Numbered from the stretch's first letter, positions 26,001 through 37,924 are shown. The stretch: DNA of 64,000 bases from Bog-159 sp963756605 (GCA_963756605.1 CAVWOT010000034.1:124001-188000), one strand, 5' to 3'. Program-made: numbers and translations. Notes: generated by a model not told the origin, from the letters alone.

Positions 26001-27461
26001 CTAGAGGCCGTGCCGCAGTTCCGCGCCGCTGGGAATCTCCGACGCATCCCAACCGCCGCCCAGCGCCTGGATCAGCAGTACGCTCGAAGTCAGACGGCGT
26101 GTCAGCAGATTCACGACGGTGATCTCATCGGCCAGGTAGGTGCCCTGCGTGGTGATGACCGTCAGATAGTTGACGGTACCCGCCTTGTATTGGTACGTAG
26201 CGATGTCCAGCGAGTCTTTGGCGGCCTTCACCGCCCGCTCGGTGGCGATGGCTTCGTCGGCGAGAATCCGCAGCGCGGCCAGATTATCCTCCACCTGCTG
26301 AAACGCGGTGAGCACGGTCTGGCGGTAGGTCGCCACCGTCGCATCGTATTGCGCTTCGGTCATGTGCACTTCCGAGCGGCGCTTGCCGCCCTCGAAGACC
26401 GTCTCCGGCAACTGCGCCCCCAGGGCCCAGAAGCGGCTCGGCAGCGAGAACCATTTTTCGATGTTGATGGCCTCAAAGCCGCCGGAAGCGCTCAAGCTCA
26501 GTGTTGGATAGTACGCGGCCACCGCAATCCCGATTTGCTCATTGGTAGCCGCCATGGTGCGCTCCGCGGCAGCGATATCGGGACGGCGTTCCAGCAGGGC
26601 CGAAGGCAACCCAGCGGGCGTAACCGGCGGAGGCGTTTTGAGTGGCGCGGGCGTGATCGTTACGGCGGCGGGTGGCTTGCCGGCCAGAATGGCGATGGCG
26701 TGCTCGTATTGCGTGCGCGCCACGCCCAGGTCGATCAACTGGGCCCGCGTGGTCTCCAACTGGGTTTGCGCCAGCGCCACATCGCCGCCGGAAGCCACTC
26801 CCGACTTATAACGATCCTGCGTCAGCTTGAGATAATCCTCGTATGACTTGACTGTCTCAGTAAGTAAACTGACCTCGCCATCCGCTCCATGCAGCGCAAA
26901 GTAGTCTTGCGCTAACTCCGACTGATAGGACAAACGGGCATTTTCCAACAGCGCAAAGTCTGCCTGGGCCGTCTCCTCGCCGGCCCGCACGCTGCGCCGG
27001 ATGCTGCCCCAGATGTCCGGTGACCAGGTCGCGGTCGCCGGCAGGCTATAAGTCGTAACGATACCAGGAGCCGCCGAGACTGTAGACCCACTCACGAAGC
27101 CCGCCGAAGATCGCGAGGTGGTGATCGATGGCCCGATCGAGACAGTCGGGAACAAGGCTGCCCGTGCGATCACCGATGGCGTAGCGGGCCGCGCGGAAGT
27201 TCGCTTCAGCCGCCAGCACGTTCTGATTCGAGATACTCACCTGTTCCTCGAGCGCGTTCAGATCGGGTCGTTGTAAATCTCCCACCATTTGCCCTTCAGC
27301 GCACCATCGTTCGGCTGCGCTTCCTTCCAGCCTTCGGGCATAGGCTCTTTAAAGGCAGGTGTTATGGGTGCGGATGGGACGCTTGTAATTGGGGCCCACC
27401 ATACACGCACTGAAAAGTAGCAGCACGAAGGCTGCCAGAAGAGATGAAGAAGCTTCGCATC
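26001..27461 (-). pseudogene. outer-membrane efflux lipoprotein (OMF/NodT type), frameshifted at the 5' end
   Basis: From about 27173 down to 26001 an intact frame encodes most of an OMF channel, with two repeats containing SYQSELAQDYFALHGADGEV and AEIDVALAQ-type helices. The N-terminus needs four single-base changes (about 27445 +1, 27375 +1, 27265 -1, 27173 +1). With these it reads a lipoprotein signal ending LLLFSAC, then MVGPNYKRP and WWEIYNDP, the normal start of the family. The ATG at 27461 overlaps the RND stop (TGATG). Expected role: outer-membrane exit duct of the RND pump. Whether the breaks are biological is open. Confidence 0.8.
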
Positions 27462-30400
27462 AGATTTCGGATCCCAGCGGCTGGTTTTCGGGCGGCTCCT
27501 TGTGCCGCACGCGATACCACCAGTGTTGCAGCCGGTCGAAGTAGAGATACACCACCGGCGTCGTGTAAAGCGTCAGCATCTGGCTCACCAGCAGCCCGCC
27601 GATGATCGTAATTCCAAGCGGACGGCGCAGCTCCGATCCGGTGCCCGAGCCCAGCGCCAGCGGCAAGCGCCCCCAGCATGGCGGCCATGGTGGTCATCAG
27701 GATGGGGCGGAAGCGCAGCAGGCACGCTTCGAAAATCGAATCGCGGGAGTTCTTGCCTTCCAGCCGCTCCGCGGCCAGCGCGAAGTCGATCATCATAATG
27801 GCGTTTTTCTTCACGATGCCGATCAGCAGAATGATTCCGATCATGGCGATGATGCTCAGATCGGTGTGCGTGATCATCAGCGCCAGCAACGCGCCTACTC
27901 CTGCCGAGGGCAGCGTGGAAAGAATCGTAATCGGGTGCACGTAGCTTTCATAGAGAATGCCGAGTACGATGTAAACCGCCGCCAGCGCGGCCGCGATCAG
28001 GATCGGTTCGTTGCCGAGGGAATCCTGGTAGGCCTGCGCCGTTCCAGCGAACCGCGTCTGGATGCTGCGCGGCAGTCCCACGGTTGCCGCCGCCCTGGTA
28101 ATCGCTTCCACCGCGTCCCCCAGCGCCACGCCCGGTTGCAGGTTGAACGAGATGGTGGTGGCGGGCGCCAAGCCCCTGATGCGTGACGGCCAGGGGCGCG
28201 GTGGTCGGGGCGTAGGTGGCAATGGCGTCTAAGGGAACCTCCGTTCCATTCGGCGACATCACGAAGATGTCGCGCAGGGACAGCGGATTCTGCCAGTACT
28301 GCGGGGCCGCCTCCATCACCACGTGATACTGATTCAGCGACGTGTACATGGTGGATACCTGGCGCTGGCCGAAGGCGTCGTAGAGCACGTTGTCCAGCAG
28401 TTGCGAAGAGATGCCGAAACGCGCCGCGGTCTTGCGGTCGTACACCACCATGGACTGCAAGCCCCGGTTCTGCTGGTCGCTGTTTACATCCGCGATGATC
28501 GGAATCTTTTCAATTCCGCCAGCATGAGCGGCGCGTACTGCGTCAGATCCTGCAGATTATCGCAGAGCATGGTGTATTGATAGAGCGCGGCGCTGGACCG
28601 TCCGCCGATTCTCAGGTCTTGCGAAGCTTGCATGTAGAGCGTGGCGCCCGGTATGCGCGCCAGTTTGGGCCGCAGGCGCGCGATGATCTGGTCCACCGGG
28701 ACTTTTCTCTCCTCCAGCGGCTTCAGGGAGATGAACATGCGCCCCTGATTGGCGGTGCTGCCGCCGCCGCCCGATCCGCTGCCCGTAAATCCATTCACCG
28801 TGTCTACGCCCGGGTCTTTATCCACGATGTCCACCATCTGGCGCACAATCCGGTCCATGGATTGAAACGAAATATCCTGGTCGCCGGTAATCTGGCCCAT
28901 CATGCGTCCGTTATCCTGCTGCGGGAAAAAGCCCTTCGGCACATGAATGAAGAGGTAAACATTGAGCGCGATGGCCGCCAGCAGAATGGCCAGGGTGATC
29001 GGCGCGAATTTCAGCGCGACGGTGAGCGTTCGCCCGTACGTATCGATGATCCAGGTGAAGAAACGCTCACTGGTGCGGTACAGCCAGCCGTGGGTGCGAT
29101 GCTCTTTCAACAGGTGCGCGCACATCATGGGAGTGGTGGTCAGCGACACCACCATGGAAACCGCGATGGCCACCGACAGGGTGACCGCGAATTCCCGGAA
29201 CAGGCGGCCCACGATGCCGCCCATCAGCAAGCAGCGGAATGAATACCGCCATCAGCGACATGCTGATGGACATGCACGGTGAAGCCGATCTCTTGGGCGC
29301 CCTTGAGCGCCGCTTGGAACGGTCGCATGCCCTGTTCCAGGTAGCGCGTGATGTTCTCGATCACCACGATCGCGTCATCCACCACAAAACCGGTGGAGAT
29401 GGTCAGCGCCATCAAAGACAGGTTGTCGATGCTGTAGTGCAGCAGGTACATCACGCCGAATGTGCCGATCAGCGATACCGGAACGGCCACGCTGGGAATC
29501 ATGGTGGTGCGCACGTTGCGCAGAAAGAAGAAGACCACCAGCACCACCAGCAGCACCGAGATCAGCAGCGTCCTCTCCACGTCGTGCACGGAGGCGCGAA
29601 TGGTGACCGTTTGATCCATGGCTACCTGGATATGAATGGCTTGCGGGATGGAAGCCTGCAACAGCGGAATCAGGGCGCGGATGCGGTCCACCGTATCGAT
29701 GATGTTGGCGCCGGGCTGGCGGAAGATGATCACCAGGACCGAAGGGCTTGCCGTTGGCATAGCCGGAGTTCCGCAGGTCCTCCACCGAATCCACCGCTTG
29801 GCCCACATCCTGGACGCGCACCGCCGCTCCGTTGCGGTACGCCACGATCAGCGGCGAGTAGTCGATGGCCTTGAAGATCTGATCGTTGGCGCCCACCTCC
29901 CAGATGTGGTTCGCGTCGGCGAAGTGCCCCTTGGGGTTGTTGGCGTTGGCCGCGGCCAGTACGCCCCGCACCTGCTCCAGTCCGATGCCGTACTTGTTCA
30001 GCGCCGTGGGATTGAGTTCCACGCGCACGCCCGGCAAGCGCGCTGCCTCCCACGATCACCTGGCCCACACCGGTAATCTGCGACAGCTTCTGCGCCATGA
30101 TGGACGACGCGGCATCGTACATCTGAGCCTTGGTGTCGATGGGCGAAGTCAGCGCCAGCAATACGATGGGAGAATCCGCCGGATTCACCTTCCGGTAGTT
30201 GGGATTCATCGGCAGATTGGCCGGCAGGTAACCGCGCGCCGCGGCGATGGCCGCCTGCACGTCGCGCGCCGCCGCGTCGATGTTCCGGTTGAGATCGAAT
30301 TGCATCGTGATGCTGGTGGATCCCAGAGCTGCTCGACGAAGTCATCTCGGTCACCGAGGCGATGCGGCCGAACTGCCTCTCCAGCGGTGTGGCTACCGAG

Positions 30401-30582
30401 GAGGCCATGGTTTCGGGACTGGCGCCGGGCAACGACGCGTTTACGGATATGGTTGGGAAATCGACCTGCGGCAGCGGCGATACGGGAAGAATGCGGAAGG
30501 CCACCATTCCGGCCAGCGCGATGGCGATGGTCAGCAGCGTGGTGGCGACCGGCCGGCGGATGAATAGCTCGGATATATTCAT
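27460..30582 (-). pseudogene. RND efflux pump inner-membrane subunit (MdtB/C type), multiple frameshifts
   Basis: About 1040 codons from ATG 30582 once eight indels are corrected (near 30326, 30036, 29743, 29275, 29230, 28170 and 27665 as insertions; near 28508 as a deletion in an A-run). Family signs lie in the pieces: FIRRPVATTLLTIAIALAGM at the start, GFVVDDAIVVIENITRYLEQ with the proton-relay Asp pair of TM4, GFFPQQDNGRM, and a C-terminal TLYTTPVVYLYFDRLQ. Order MFP-RND-RND-OMF matches mdtABC plus tolC-like. As read, no complete protein could be made. Confidence 0.85.
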
Positions 30583-30590
30583 GGCTGATG

Positions 30591-30619
30591 GGGCAGGCTC
30601 ATAGGCTGCGAGCCTGCCC
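30591..30619. repeat. TGGGGCAG hairpin between the two RND genes
   Basis: GGGCAGGCTC (30591-30600) pairs perfectly with GAGCCTGCCC (30610-30619) across a nine-base loop. It shares the opening TGGGGCAGG with the elements at 24784 and 60096. Inside an operon it may shape mRNA stability or internal termination. Confidence 0.6.
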
Positions 30620-30628
30620 GACAATACA

Positions 30629-33600
30629 TCATTGGGCCCCCATCGGCTCCGCCCCCGGATCTATCTGCCGCCCTTCCTCCTGGTGCGAGAATCGCCTGGC
30701 CAAGCGGTCGAACCAAAGATAAATCACCGGCGTGGTGTAGAGCGTCAAAGCCTGGCTGAATATCAGGCCGCCAATCATCGTGATGCCCAGCGGGCGGCGC
30801 AGCTCCGAACCCACGCCGCTGCCGAACGCCAGCGGCACGGCGCCCAGCAGCGCCGCCATGGTGGTCATCATAATGGGCCGGAAGCGCAGCAGGCAGGCCT
30901 GGTAAATCGCCTCCTCCGGTGGCCGGCCTTCCTTGCGCTCCGCCTCCAGGGCGAAGTCGATCATCATGATGCCGTTCTTCTTCACGATGCCGATCAGCAG
31001 GATGATGCCGATCAGCGAGATCACGCTGAAATCCTGATTGAACAGCGACAGCGACAGCAGCGCGCCGACACCCGCCGAAGGCAGCGTCGAAAGAATCGTG
31101 ATGGGATGGATGTAGCTCTCGTACAACACTCCCAGCACGATGTAAACCGTCACCAGCGCCGCCAGAATCAACACCGGCTCATTGGCCAGCGACGCCAGAA
31201 AAGACGCCGCCGTGCCCTGAAAATCCGCCTGCACGCTGGCCGGCATGTGCATCTCGTCCTTCACCTGGTTCACGGCGTTCACGGCGTCTCCCAGCGACGC
31301 GTTGGGACCCAGGTTGAAGGACAGCGTAATTACCGGAAACTGCCCCTGATGATTTACGGTGATCGGCGCACTGGTCATCTCCAGATGCGTAAACGCGCTG
31401 AGCGGCACCTGGCCGCTGTTCGCAAATGTGGTGGACGATTGCGGCGCCACGCCAAACGCGCCGGCGGAAGCGGCCGTCGAAGCTGAGCGCGCTGGACGCC
31501 GTGGAGGCGCTCCCCAGAGAGGCGGAGGATCCCGCCTGGGGCCCATATGTTTGGGTGGCCGCCGATCCGCCGGAAACCAGTCCCGGCGGGGCGGAGGACG
31601 CTCCCATGCCCGTCCGGATGTACAGGTCGCGAAGGTTGAGCGGATTCTTCTCAAATCCCGGTTGCACTTCCAGCACCACGTGGTATTGGTTCAACTGCGT
31701 GAACATGGTCGACACCTGCCGCTGGCCGTAGGCATCGTAGAGCGTCTGATCGATCTCCGAGGGCGTGATTCCCAGGCGGTAGGCGGTGGACCGGTCGTAC
31801 ACCAGGCTGGCGCGCAGCCCCAGCACCTGCTGATCGCTGGCTACGTCGCTCAACTCCGGACGCTGCTTGAGTTTTTCGATCATCTGCGGCGCCAGGGCAT
31901 TCAGCTCGGCGGCGTTCGCATCTTCCAGAGTGTACTGAAATTCCGTGCGGCTCACGCGATCTTCCACGGTGATGTCCTGCACCGGCTGCATGAACAAAGT
32001 GATTCCCGGCACCGACCGCCAGTTCCGGCTGCAGACGGCGGATCACGTCGCTGGCGTTGATTTTGCGCTCGTCCAGCGGCTTCAGGTTGATCTGAATACG
32101 TCCGCTGTTCAGGGTGGTGTTGGTGCCGTCGATCCCGATGAAGGAAGAAAGACTGTCCACCGCCGGATCCTTCATAATGATCTTGGCCAGCGCCTGCTGT
32201 TCATTGGACATCTCGTTGAACGATACGGTCTGCGCCGATTCGGAGATGCCCTGAATGACTCCCGTGTCTTGAATCGGGAAAAATCCTTTGGGAATCCGGT
32301 AGAACAGCAGGATCGTCACCACCAGCGTGGCCACCGCCACCAGCAGCGTGATGGTCTGGAAGCGCAGCACAAACTGCAGCGTCTTGCCGTAGAATGCGAT
32401 GATCCCGTTGAAGCCCCTCTCGGAAATCTCGTAGAAACGCCCCTCGCTCCCCTTCGGCCGGTGCTTCAGCAGCTTGGAAGCCATCATGGGCGTCAGCGTC
32501 AGCGAAACCACGGCCGAAACCAGGATCGTGACGCTCAGGGTCACCGCGAATTCGCGGAACAGGCGGCCCACGATGTCGCCCATGAACAACAGCGGGATCA
32601 GCACCGCGATCAGCGAGATGGTCAGCGATATGATGGTGAACCCGATCTGCGCGGAGCCGCGCAGCGCGGCTTTCATGGGGGCTTCGCCTTCCTCGATGTA
32701 GCGGGTGATGTTCTCGATCATCACGATGGCGTCGTCCACCACGAATCCGGTGGCAATGGTCAAGGCCATCAAGGTCAGGTTGTTCAGGCTGTAGCCCAGC
32801 AGGTACATCACGCCCAACGTGCCCACCAGCGAGAGCGGCACCGCGATGCTGGGAATGATGGTGGCCGATACGTTGCGCAGGAACACGAACATCACCAGCA
32901 CCACCAGCACCACCGTGAGGCCCAGTTCAAACTGCACGTCCGCCACCGAAGCGCGAATGGTGTTGGTCCGGTCGGTCAGAATCTTGACTTGAATGGATTT
33001 GGGCAGGTTCGCGGTCAACGTCGGCAACAACAGCTTGACGCGATCCACTACCGCGATGATGTTGGCGCCCGGCTGCCGCTGAATGTTCACAATGACGGCC
33101 GGAACATCGTTCATCCAGGCAGCCTGCCGGACGTTCTCCGTGTCGTCCACCACTTTGGCTACGTCCGTCAGTTTCACCGGCGCGCCATTGCGGTAGGCCA
33201 CGATCATGGGCTTGTAGTCCGCGCTCGAAAGCAACTGGTCGTTGGCGCCGATTTGATAGGCCTGGTGCGCGCCATCGAAGTTGCCCTTCGCCTGGTTCAC
33301 ATTGGCGGCTACGATGGCGCGTGCGCAGATCTTCCAGGTTGATGCCGTAGGCGGCCATGGCGGTGGGATTGGCTTGAATGCGCACGGCCGGCTTCTGGCC
33401 GCCGCTGATGCTCACCAAGCCGACGCCCGGCAATTGCGAGATCTTCGGCGCCAGGCGCGTATCGGCGTAATCCTCGACCGCCGAAAGCGGCATGGCGTCC
33501 GAAGTCAGCGCCAGCGTCAGAATCGGCGTATCGGCCGGATTGGATTTGCTGTAGATCGGCGGCGTGGGAAGATCCGCGGGCAGATAGGTTCCCGACGGCG

Positions 33601-33939
33601 TTGATGGATTGCTGCACTTCCTGCTCGGCCACGTCGATATTGAGGCTCAGACTGAATTGCAGCGTGATCACCGAGCTCCCATCCGAGCTGGTGGAGGTCA
33701 TCTGCTGCAAGCCCGGCACCTGGCCGAACTGCCGCTCGAGCGGCGCGGTCACCGACGACGCCATTACGTCCGGACTTGCGCCGGGATAGGCCGTGATCAC
33801 CTGGATGGTGGGATAATCGACCTCGGGCAAGCGCCGAAATCGGCAATTGCTTGTAGGCCACCATGCCGGTCAGCATGATCGCCACCATGAGCAAAGACGT
33901 GGCGATAGGCCGCAGAATAAATATGCGGGACGGACTCAT
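30629..33939 (-). pseudogene. RND efflux pump inner-membrane subunit (MdtB/C type), multiple frameshifts
   Basis: About 1100 codons from ATG 33939 when five single-base insertions are removed (near 33829, 33595, 33321, 32014 and 31480). Readable parts: FILRPIATSLLMVAIMLTGM, GFVVDDAIVMIENITRYIEE, IPKGFFPIQDTG, and LSTLPSAGVGALLSLSLFNQ. A low-complexity Gly/Ser/Ala insert near 31500-31600 sits in the second porter domain. Paralogue of the downstream RND gene; the two likely form a heteromeric pump as in MdtBC. ATG lies 13 nt after the adaptor gene stop. Confidence 0.85.
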
Positions 33940-33952
33940 CTAACTTGCCTTG

Positions 33953-35320
33953 CTATTGGTCCCTGCCACGCCCCGGTTTGGCGCCCGTCGGCGCGCCGCT
34001 GGGAGAAGTGCCTGGCGCCGGCGAATGGCTGCCTCCGGACCCGCCGGCGCTCGTCTCGCTGGTCAGGTGCGGAGCCACCTTGCTGCCTTCCTGCAATTTG
34101 TCGACCCCCGTCATGCACGATCTGGTCGCCGGGTTGCAAACCGGAGGTGATTTCGCTGTCGTTGCCTTCCACGGTGCCGATCTGTCACGGTGCGCACAGT
34201 CACCGTCGAATCCGGCTTTACCAGGTATACATAGGTGCTCTGCGAGTTGCGCTGGATGGTGGCCGTGGGCACCAGCGTGACCCCCTGCTTCAACTGCACC
34301 AGCACGCGCACATTCACAAACTGGCCCGGGAATAGCTTGTAGTGCGGATTGTCGAAGTTGGCCCTCCAACGCAGAGAGCCGGTGGTCGGATCGATTTCGT
34401 TGTCCACGGTCGCCAGAGTTCCGTGCGCCAAAAGGATGTCCGAAGAGCGGTCGAAAGCGTCCACGGGCAGCTTCTGTCCGGCGTTCAGCTTTTGCAGGAC
34501 CACCGGGACCTGATCCTCGGGCAGCGGGAAGAGCACGCTGATCGGGTTCGATCTGGGTAATCACCAGCATTCCGGTGGTGTCGGTGGCGTGTACGATGTT
34601 TCCGGGGTCCACCAGGCGCAGGCCCACGCGTCCGGTGATGGGCGACGTGATATGGCTGTACACTACATTCAGCTTGGCGGTGTCGATCACCCCCTGGTCC
34701 GTTTTCACGATCCCCTCGTCTTGCTTAACCAGCGCCTGTTGCGTGGCCAGTTGCTGTTCGGGAATGGCGTTTTGGGTGAGCAGTACTTTATAGCGCGCCA
34801 GATCGATGCGCGCGTTATCGAGCAGGGCCTGGTCCCGGATCAGTTGTCCTTGGGCCTGCACCAGCGCGGCATCGTAGGGACGCGAATCGATCTCGATCAG
34901 CGGCGCGCCCTTCTGCACGATGTCGCCCTCTTTGTAATGCACTTCCATTAACTGGCCATCGACGCGGCTCTTCACCGTGACCGTGTATATCGGGAGCACC
35001 CCGCCGAGGTTCACCAAATAGACGGGGATATTGCCTTTGCGCGCCTTCGCCGTGACCACCGGGATGGCGCCGAAACCTTTCTTCGACGCCGGCCCGCCTG
35101 CCCCAGAGGGGCCGTTGGGGCCCGCACCGGTATTTGTCCTCGACCAGAAATAGAACGCACCAATGGCCAGGACCAGTATCAAGATCCATACCCATCGCCG
35201 GCTGGACCGCCGCGGCGTGCGCGGCGTCTGCCGCGGAGACTGCACGGGCGGTGGAGGTGCATGTTTGGTCAGACCTTCGGCAGGGGCCGGTTGAACGGCA
35301 GACGGGGATTCCTGATTCAT
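33953..35320 (-). pseudogene. RND membrane-fusion (adaptor) protein, MdtA-like, internal frameshifts
   Basis: ATG 35320 lies 6 nt after TATACT. An N-terminal membrane anchor (WVWILILVLAIGAFYFW, after a Pro-rich cytoplasmic tail) is followed by lipoyl-like and barrel domains (KEGDIVQKGAPLIEIDSRPY). One frame is open to 33953, but the family sequence leaves it near 34545 and returns near 34105: the middle (VLFPLPEDQVPVVLQKLNAG, SLRWRANFDNPHYKLFPGQF) is in another frame. Three +1 insertions (about 34545, 34181, 34105) sum to three, which keeps the ORF open while scrambling about 145 residues. First gene of the efflux operon. Confidence 0.85.
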
Positions 35321-35395
35321 ATCCTCAGTATAAGATGCTCCAAAGACCGGCAAACGTTACACTGCCGCGTTACTGAGCCGCGACCGGGGCTTTCT

Positions 35396-36103
35396 TCAGA
35401 AGGCAACGCCCAGACGCTTGCGGAGCGCCAGCATGGTCAAAAGGGCGACCACCAGGAACCACGCGGGCCAGATGACGGCGAACCCGAACACATTCAGCTT
35501 GGCCGCCGGACAGGATACGTCGATCGAAGGCAACTTGTCCCAAGGGCCGGCCGGCATGCGCAGCGCCCGCCCGCATGGGATGCTCTCCGCGATCGCCACT
35601 CCGCCCGCATCGAGCACCACGCTGCCGGGTACCCCCGCCATAGTCCGCACGCGCCAACAGACCTCGCGCGCATCGGGTAGATGGACGCCCGGTGTTTCCA
35701 CCGCTACGCCATGTCCTACCAGGGTTGCGGCCGCCATGTGCGCTGCCGCCGCGGCAGGAAATCGGGCGGTGATTACAACCGATTCCCCTGGCGCCAGCGG
35801 GCGGTGCCCATAAGCGTTCTCGAGCGGAGGAAACAGCAATAGAAGCGGCACAAACGCCACCGCCACGGGGCGCAGCGTGCCCGCCAGATAGCGCGCGCTC
35901 CACATCAACAGCTGCCCTTGCGCCCGGAAGACAATGGTGGGTTCGTCCGCATACAAGCGCATGGCGTAAAGCTGAGCGCGCATCCGCCGTTTGGCCCGCA
36001 CGATGCGTTCCTGGTTGGAAAAGCGCTTCCAGATCCAGAGCAGCACCACGCCGGTGATGGCCGCGATGGCCGTCAGGCTCCAGGTGTGCGCCGCCGACAG
36101 CAT
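35396..36103 (-). CDS. membrane protein, possibly EMC3/TMCO1 (Oxa1 superfamily)-like
   Basis: 235 residues from ATG 36103, overlapping the upstream stop (TGATG). Hydrophobic segments lie at about 7-25, about 68-87 and near the C-terminus (VFGFAVIWPAWFLVVALLTM). Between the first two, SNQERIVRAKRRMRAQLYAM and VFRAQGQLLMWSARYL resemble the charged cytosolic hairpin of EMC3/TMCO1-like members of the Oxa1 insertase superfamily; this similarity is weak and by eye. A periplasmic beta-rich domain (about 95-200) has no assigned family. Confidence 0.5.
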   Translation of the reverse strand: MLSAAHTWSLTAIAAITGVVLLWIWKRFSNQERIVRAKRRMRAQLYAMRLYADEPTIVFRAQGQLLMWSARYLAGTLRPVAVAFVPLLLLFPPLENAYGHRPLAPGESVVITARFPAAAAAHMAAATLVGHGVAVETPGVHLPDAREVCWRVRTMAGVPGSVVLDAGGVAIAESIPCGRALRMPAGPWDKLPSIDVSCPAAKLNVFGFAVIWPAWFLVVALLTMLALRKRLGVAF

Positions 36104-36288
36104 CAATCGATGTAGCCGAGCCCTTTGAGCCTGCGCATGACTTCCTCGCTCGGCTGGTCGTCCGCGAGTTTGGCCATCTCGCGCTCCAGCACGTGCTCGA
36201 CGAATTCCTCCGGCGAACTGTATCCGCCGGCACGCGCCGCCTGTGCCACCTTGGTCCAAAGCTCTTTCGTCAATTTAATGGCCGGCAT
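36103..36288 (-). CDS. 61-residue protein, ribbon-helix-helix-like
   Basis: MPAIKLTKELWTKVAQAARA and the following YSSPEEFVEHVLEREMAKL have the strand-helix-helix rhythm of CopG/Arc-type or antitoxin-like proteins, ending LKGLGYID. DNA binding is possible but unproven. The gene overlaps the membrane-protein start downstream by one base and begins 7 nt after the DUF4097 stop; the three form an operon. Confidence 0.55.
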   Translation of the reverse strand: MPAIKLTKELWTKVAQAARAGGYSSPEEFVEHVLEREMAKLADDQPSEEVMRRLKGLGYID

Positions 36289-36295
36289 GGGCTCA

Positions 36296-37246
36296 TCATA
36301 TCTTCATCAGACGGATGCTTCCGTTCGACGTGGAAAGCTCAATTTCCGGACCTCCCGCGCCAATCTTCCCCTCCAGGTGGTGTTTATCGAGCGTGCCTTG
36401 CGTAGACACGTCGAATTCGGTCGAAATCGAGGAGTTGGAAGCGTGTGCGGCCAGGTCCGCCCCGATTCCGCCGGGCAGATGCACGGTGATTCCGCCATTA
36501 GAAGTCGTGGCGTGGATCTCATTCTGGTTTAACGATTCCATGGTTAGCTCGATAGGGCCGTTGGACGTCTCCAGTTTGACGGGCCGGCCGGCTTCGGGCT
36601 TCACCAGGCGCACCTGGATGCCGCCATTGGAGGTGTCGGCTTCGAGCGAACCGCGCACTTCATCGGCATGCACGCGACCGTTGCTGGTGTGCAGCGATGC
36701 GCCGCCATCCAGGTTCTGCACTTCAATACTGCCATTGGATGTCTGCACGTCCAGGTTGCCGTGCAAGTTCTCCGCGCGCACCGAGCCGTTGGAAGTCTTC
36801 AGCCGCGCCAGTCCCTCTACGTCGAAGGCGTGTATCGTACCATTCGAACTGGCGATGCGTTCCAGTTCCGTGCGCCGCGGAACTTTGATGATGTACTTGG
36901 CCCCCATATTGCCTCGCCGGTTGGAAGGCCTGACCGTGCGTATTTGCACGGAGTCCGCGGCGTGATCGATCTCGATCCGCAGCGCGTCGCGCAGCTCCGT
37001 CGTACGCGCGTACTTGGTGCCGCTGATGTCTATGGTGTTCTGGTCCCATCCCGAAATCTCGATGGAGCCGTTCGAATTGTCAACCGAAAGCCGCCCGCCC
37101 GGCTGCAGCGGGTAGCTGTAGTGGAAGTCCTGGGTATAGCGTTCCGAGCCGCCTATATCCAGATCCTCGATGTCGCACGCGACCGACCCAAGCAGTCCGG
37201 CCACCAGGGGGAACAGCAGTATATGCAATCGCTGAGAGCGCCTCAT
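36296..37246 (-). CDS. DUF4097 beta-helix-like lipoprotein with SNG repeats
   Basis: 316 residues from ATG 37246. The signal ends in a lipobox (LLGSVAC), so it is probably a lipoprotein. The body has at least nine copies of S/T-S-N-G at intervals of about 18-25 residues (DNSNGSIEI, ASSNGTIHA, TSNGSVRA, and so on), the pattern of DUF4097/DUF2807 adhesin-like right-handed beta-helices. Surface or periplasmic role; no enzyme motif. First gene of the three-gene operon to 35396. Confidence 0.85.
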   Translation of the reverse strand: MRRSQRLHILLFPLVAGLLGSVACDIEDLDIGGSERYTQDFHYSYPLQPGGRLSVDNSNGSIEISGWDQNTIDISGTKYARTTELRDALRIEIDHAADSVQIRTVRPSNRRGNMGAKYIIKVPRRTELERIASSNGTIHAFDVEGLARLKTSNGSVRAENLHGNLDVQTSNGSIEVQNLDGGASLHTSNGRVHADEVRGSLEADTSNGGIQVRLVKPEAGRPVKLETSNGPIELTMESLNQNEIHATTSNGGITVHLPGGIGADLAAHASNSSISTEFDVSTQGTLDKHHLEGKIGAGGPEIELSTSNGSIRLMKI

Positions 37247-37924
37247 AGCAGCTAATACGATGATATACGAGAGCTTGTTCCAGAAAGTGTGGCCCATGGG
37301 CAGGCGGCTGGCGGCTAGTGCTAACAGTCCCCAGAATCGGCTCATTCAATCACGCCGGCTCTCGGTGCTCAGGGTCAGCATCAGGTGCGTGCCCTTATCG
37401 CCTCCAGGTCGATAGTCCGTGGGCGAAATCAGGACGGCTGAAGCCTCTGTGGAACATACTTCGTATCCCTGTAATCGTCCTGCTCACTCTGCCAAAAGTC
37501 TGCAATACGACGAACTCACGGCGCGGACGCCTGTCTCCGGGTCCTCAGCCGCAAGCGCAGTTAGCCGAGATTCCACCCAACCCTCAAGCTTGTGCTTGAT
37601 GACAGTAAGTTGTGGTGTGGCGCCTCTCGGGCCGGAGTGTTCCAACGGCAGCTTCCGCATCGGCACCAGCATCGCCGTAATTCGATCAGGCCATCGCATC
37701 ACTCTATGCCACCGCCGAGCCGCGGTCGCGCCGCTGCAAGAAAATCCGCTGCAAGAAAAGCTAGACAAATCGCCTGGATTGGCAGTACACTATCTGAAGA
37801 CAGCGAATTTCGATTGGTTTTGACCTCTATCCACGATTTCCTTCGACCATCCGGCGCGCGTTCGCGTTGCAGGTGGTATGCCGCGCCCGCGACAAATCCT
37901 AAAGCAAACGTTCAATAAGCATAC
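37247..37924. other. intergenic stretch without a supported gene
   Basis: About 680 bases between divergent genes. A 94-codon minus-strand frame (37484-37768) contains KHKLEGWVESRLTALAAEDP, which looks mildly protein-like, but no start signal or family supports it. The right end should hold the promoter of the IF-3-like gene; no clean box was found. Confidence 0.4.

Noticed and set aside
31945..33342. 465-codon plus-strand open frame
   Set aside because: Antisense to the RND gene; composition dominated by His, Arg, Gln and Asp from complementary hydrophobic codons.
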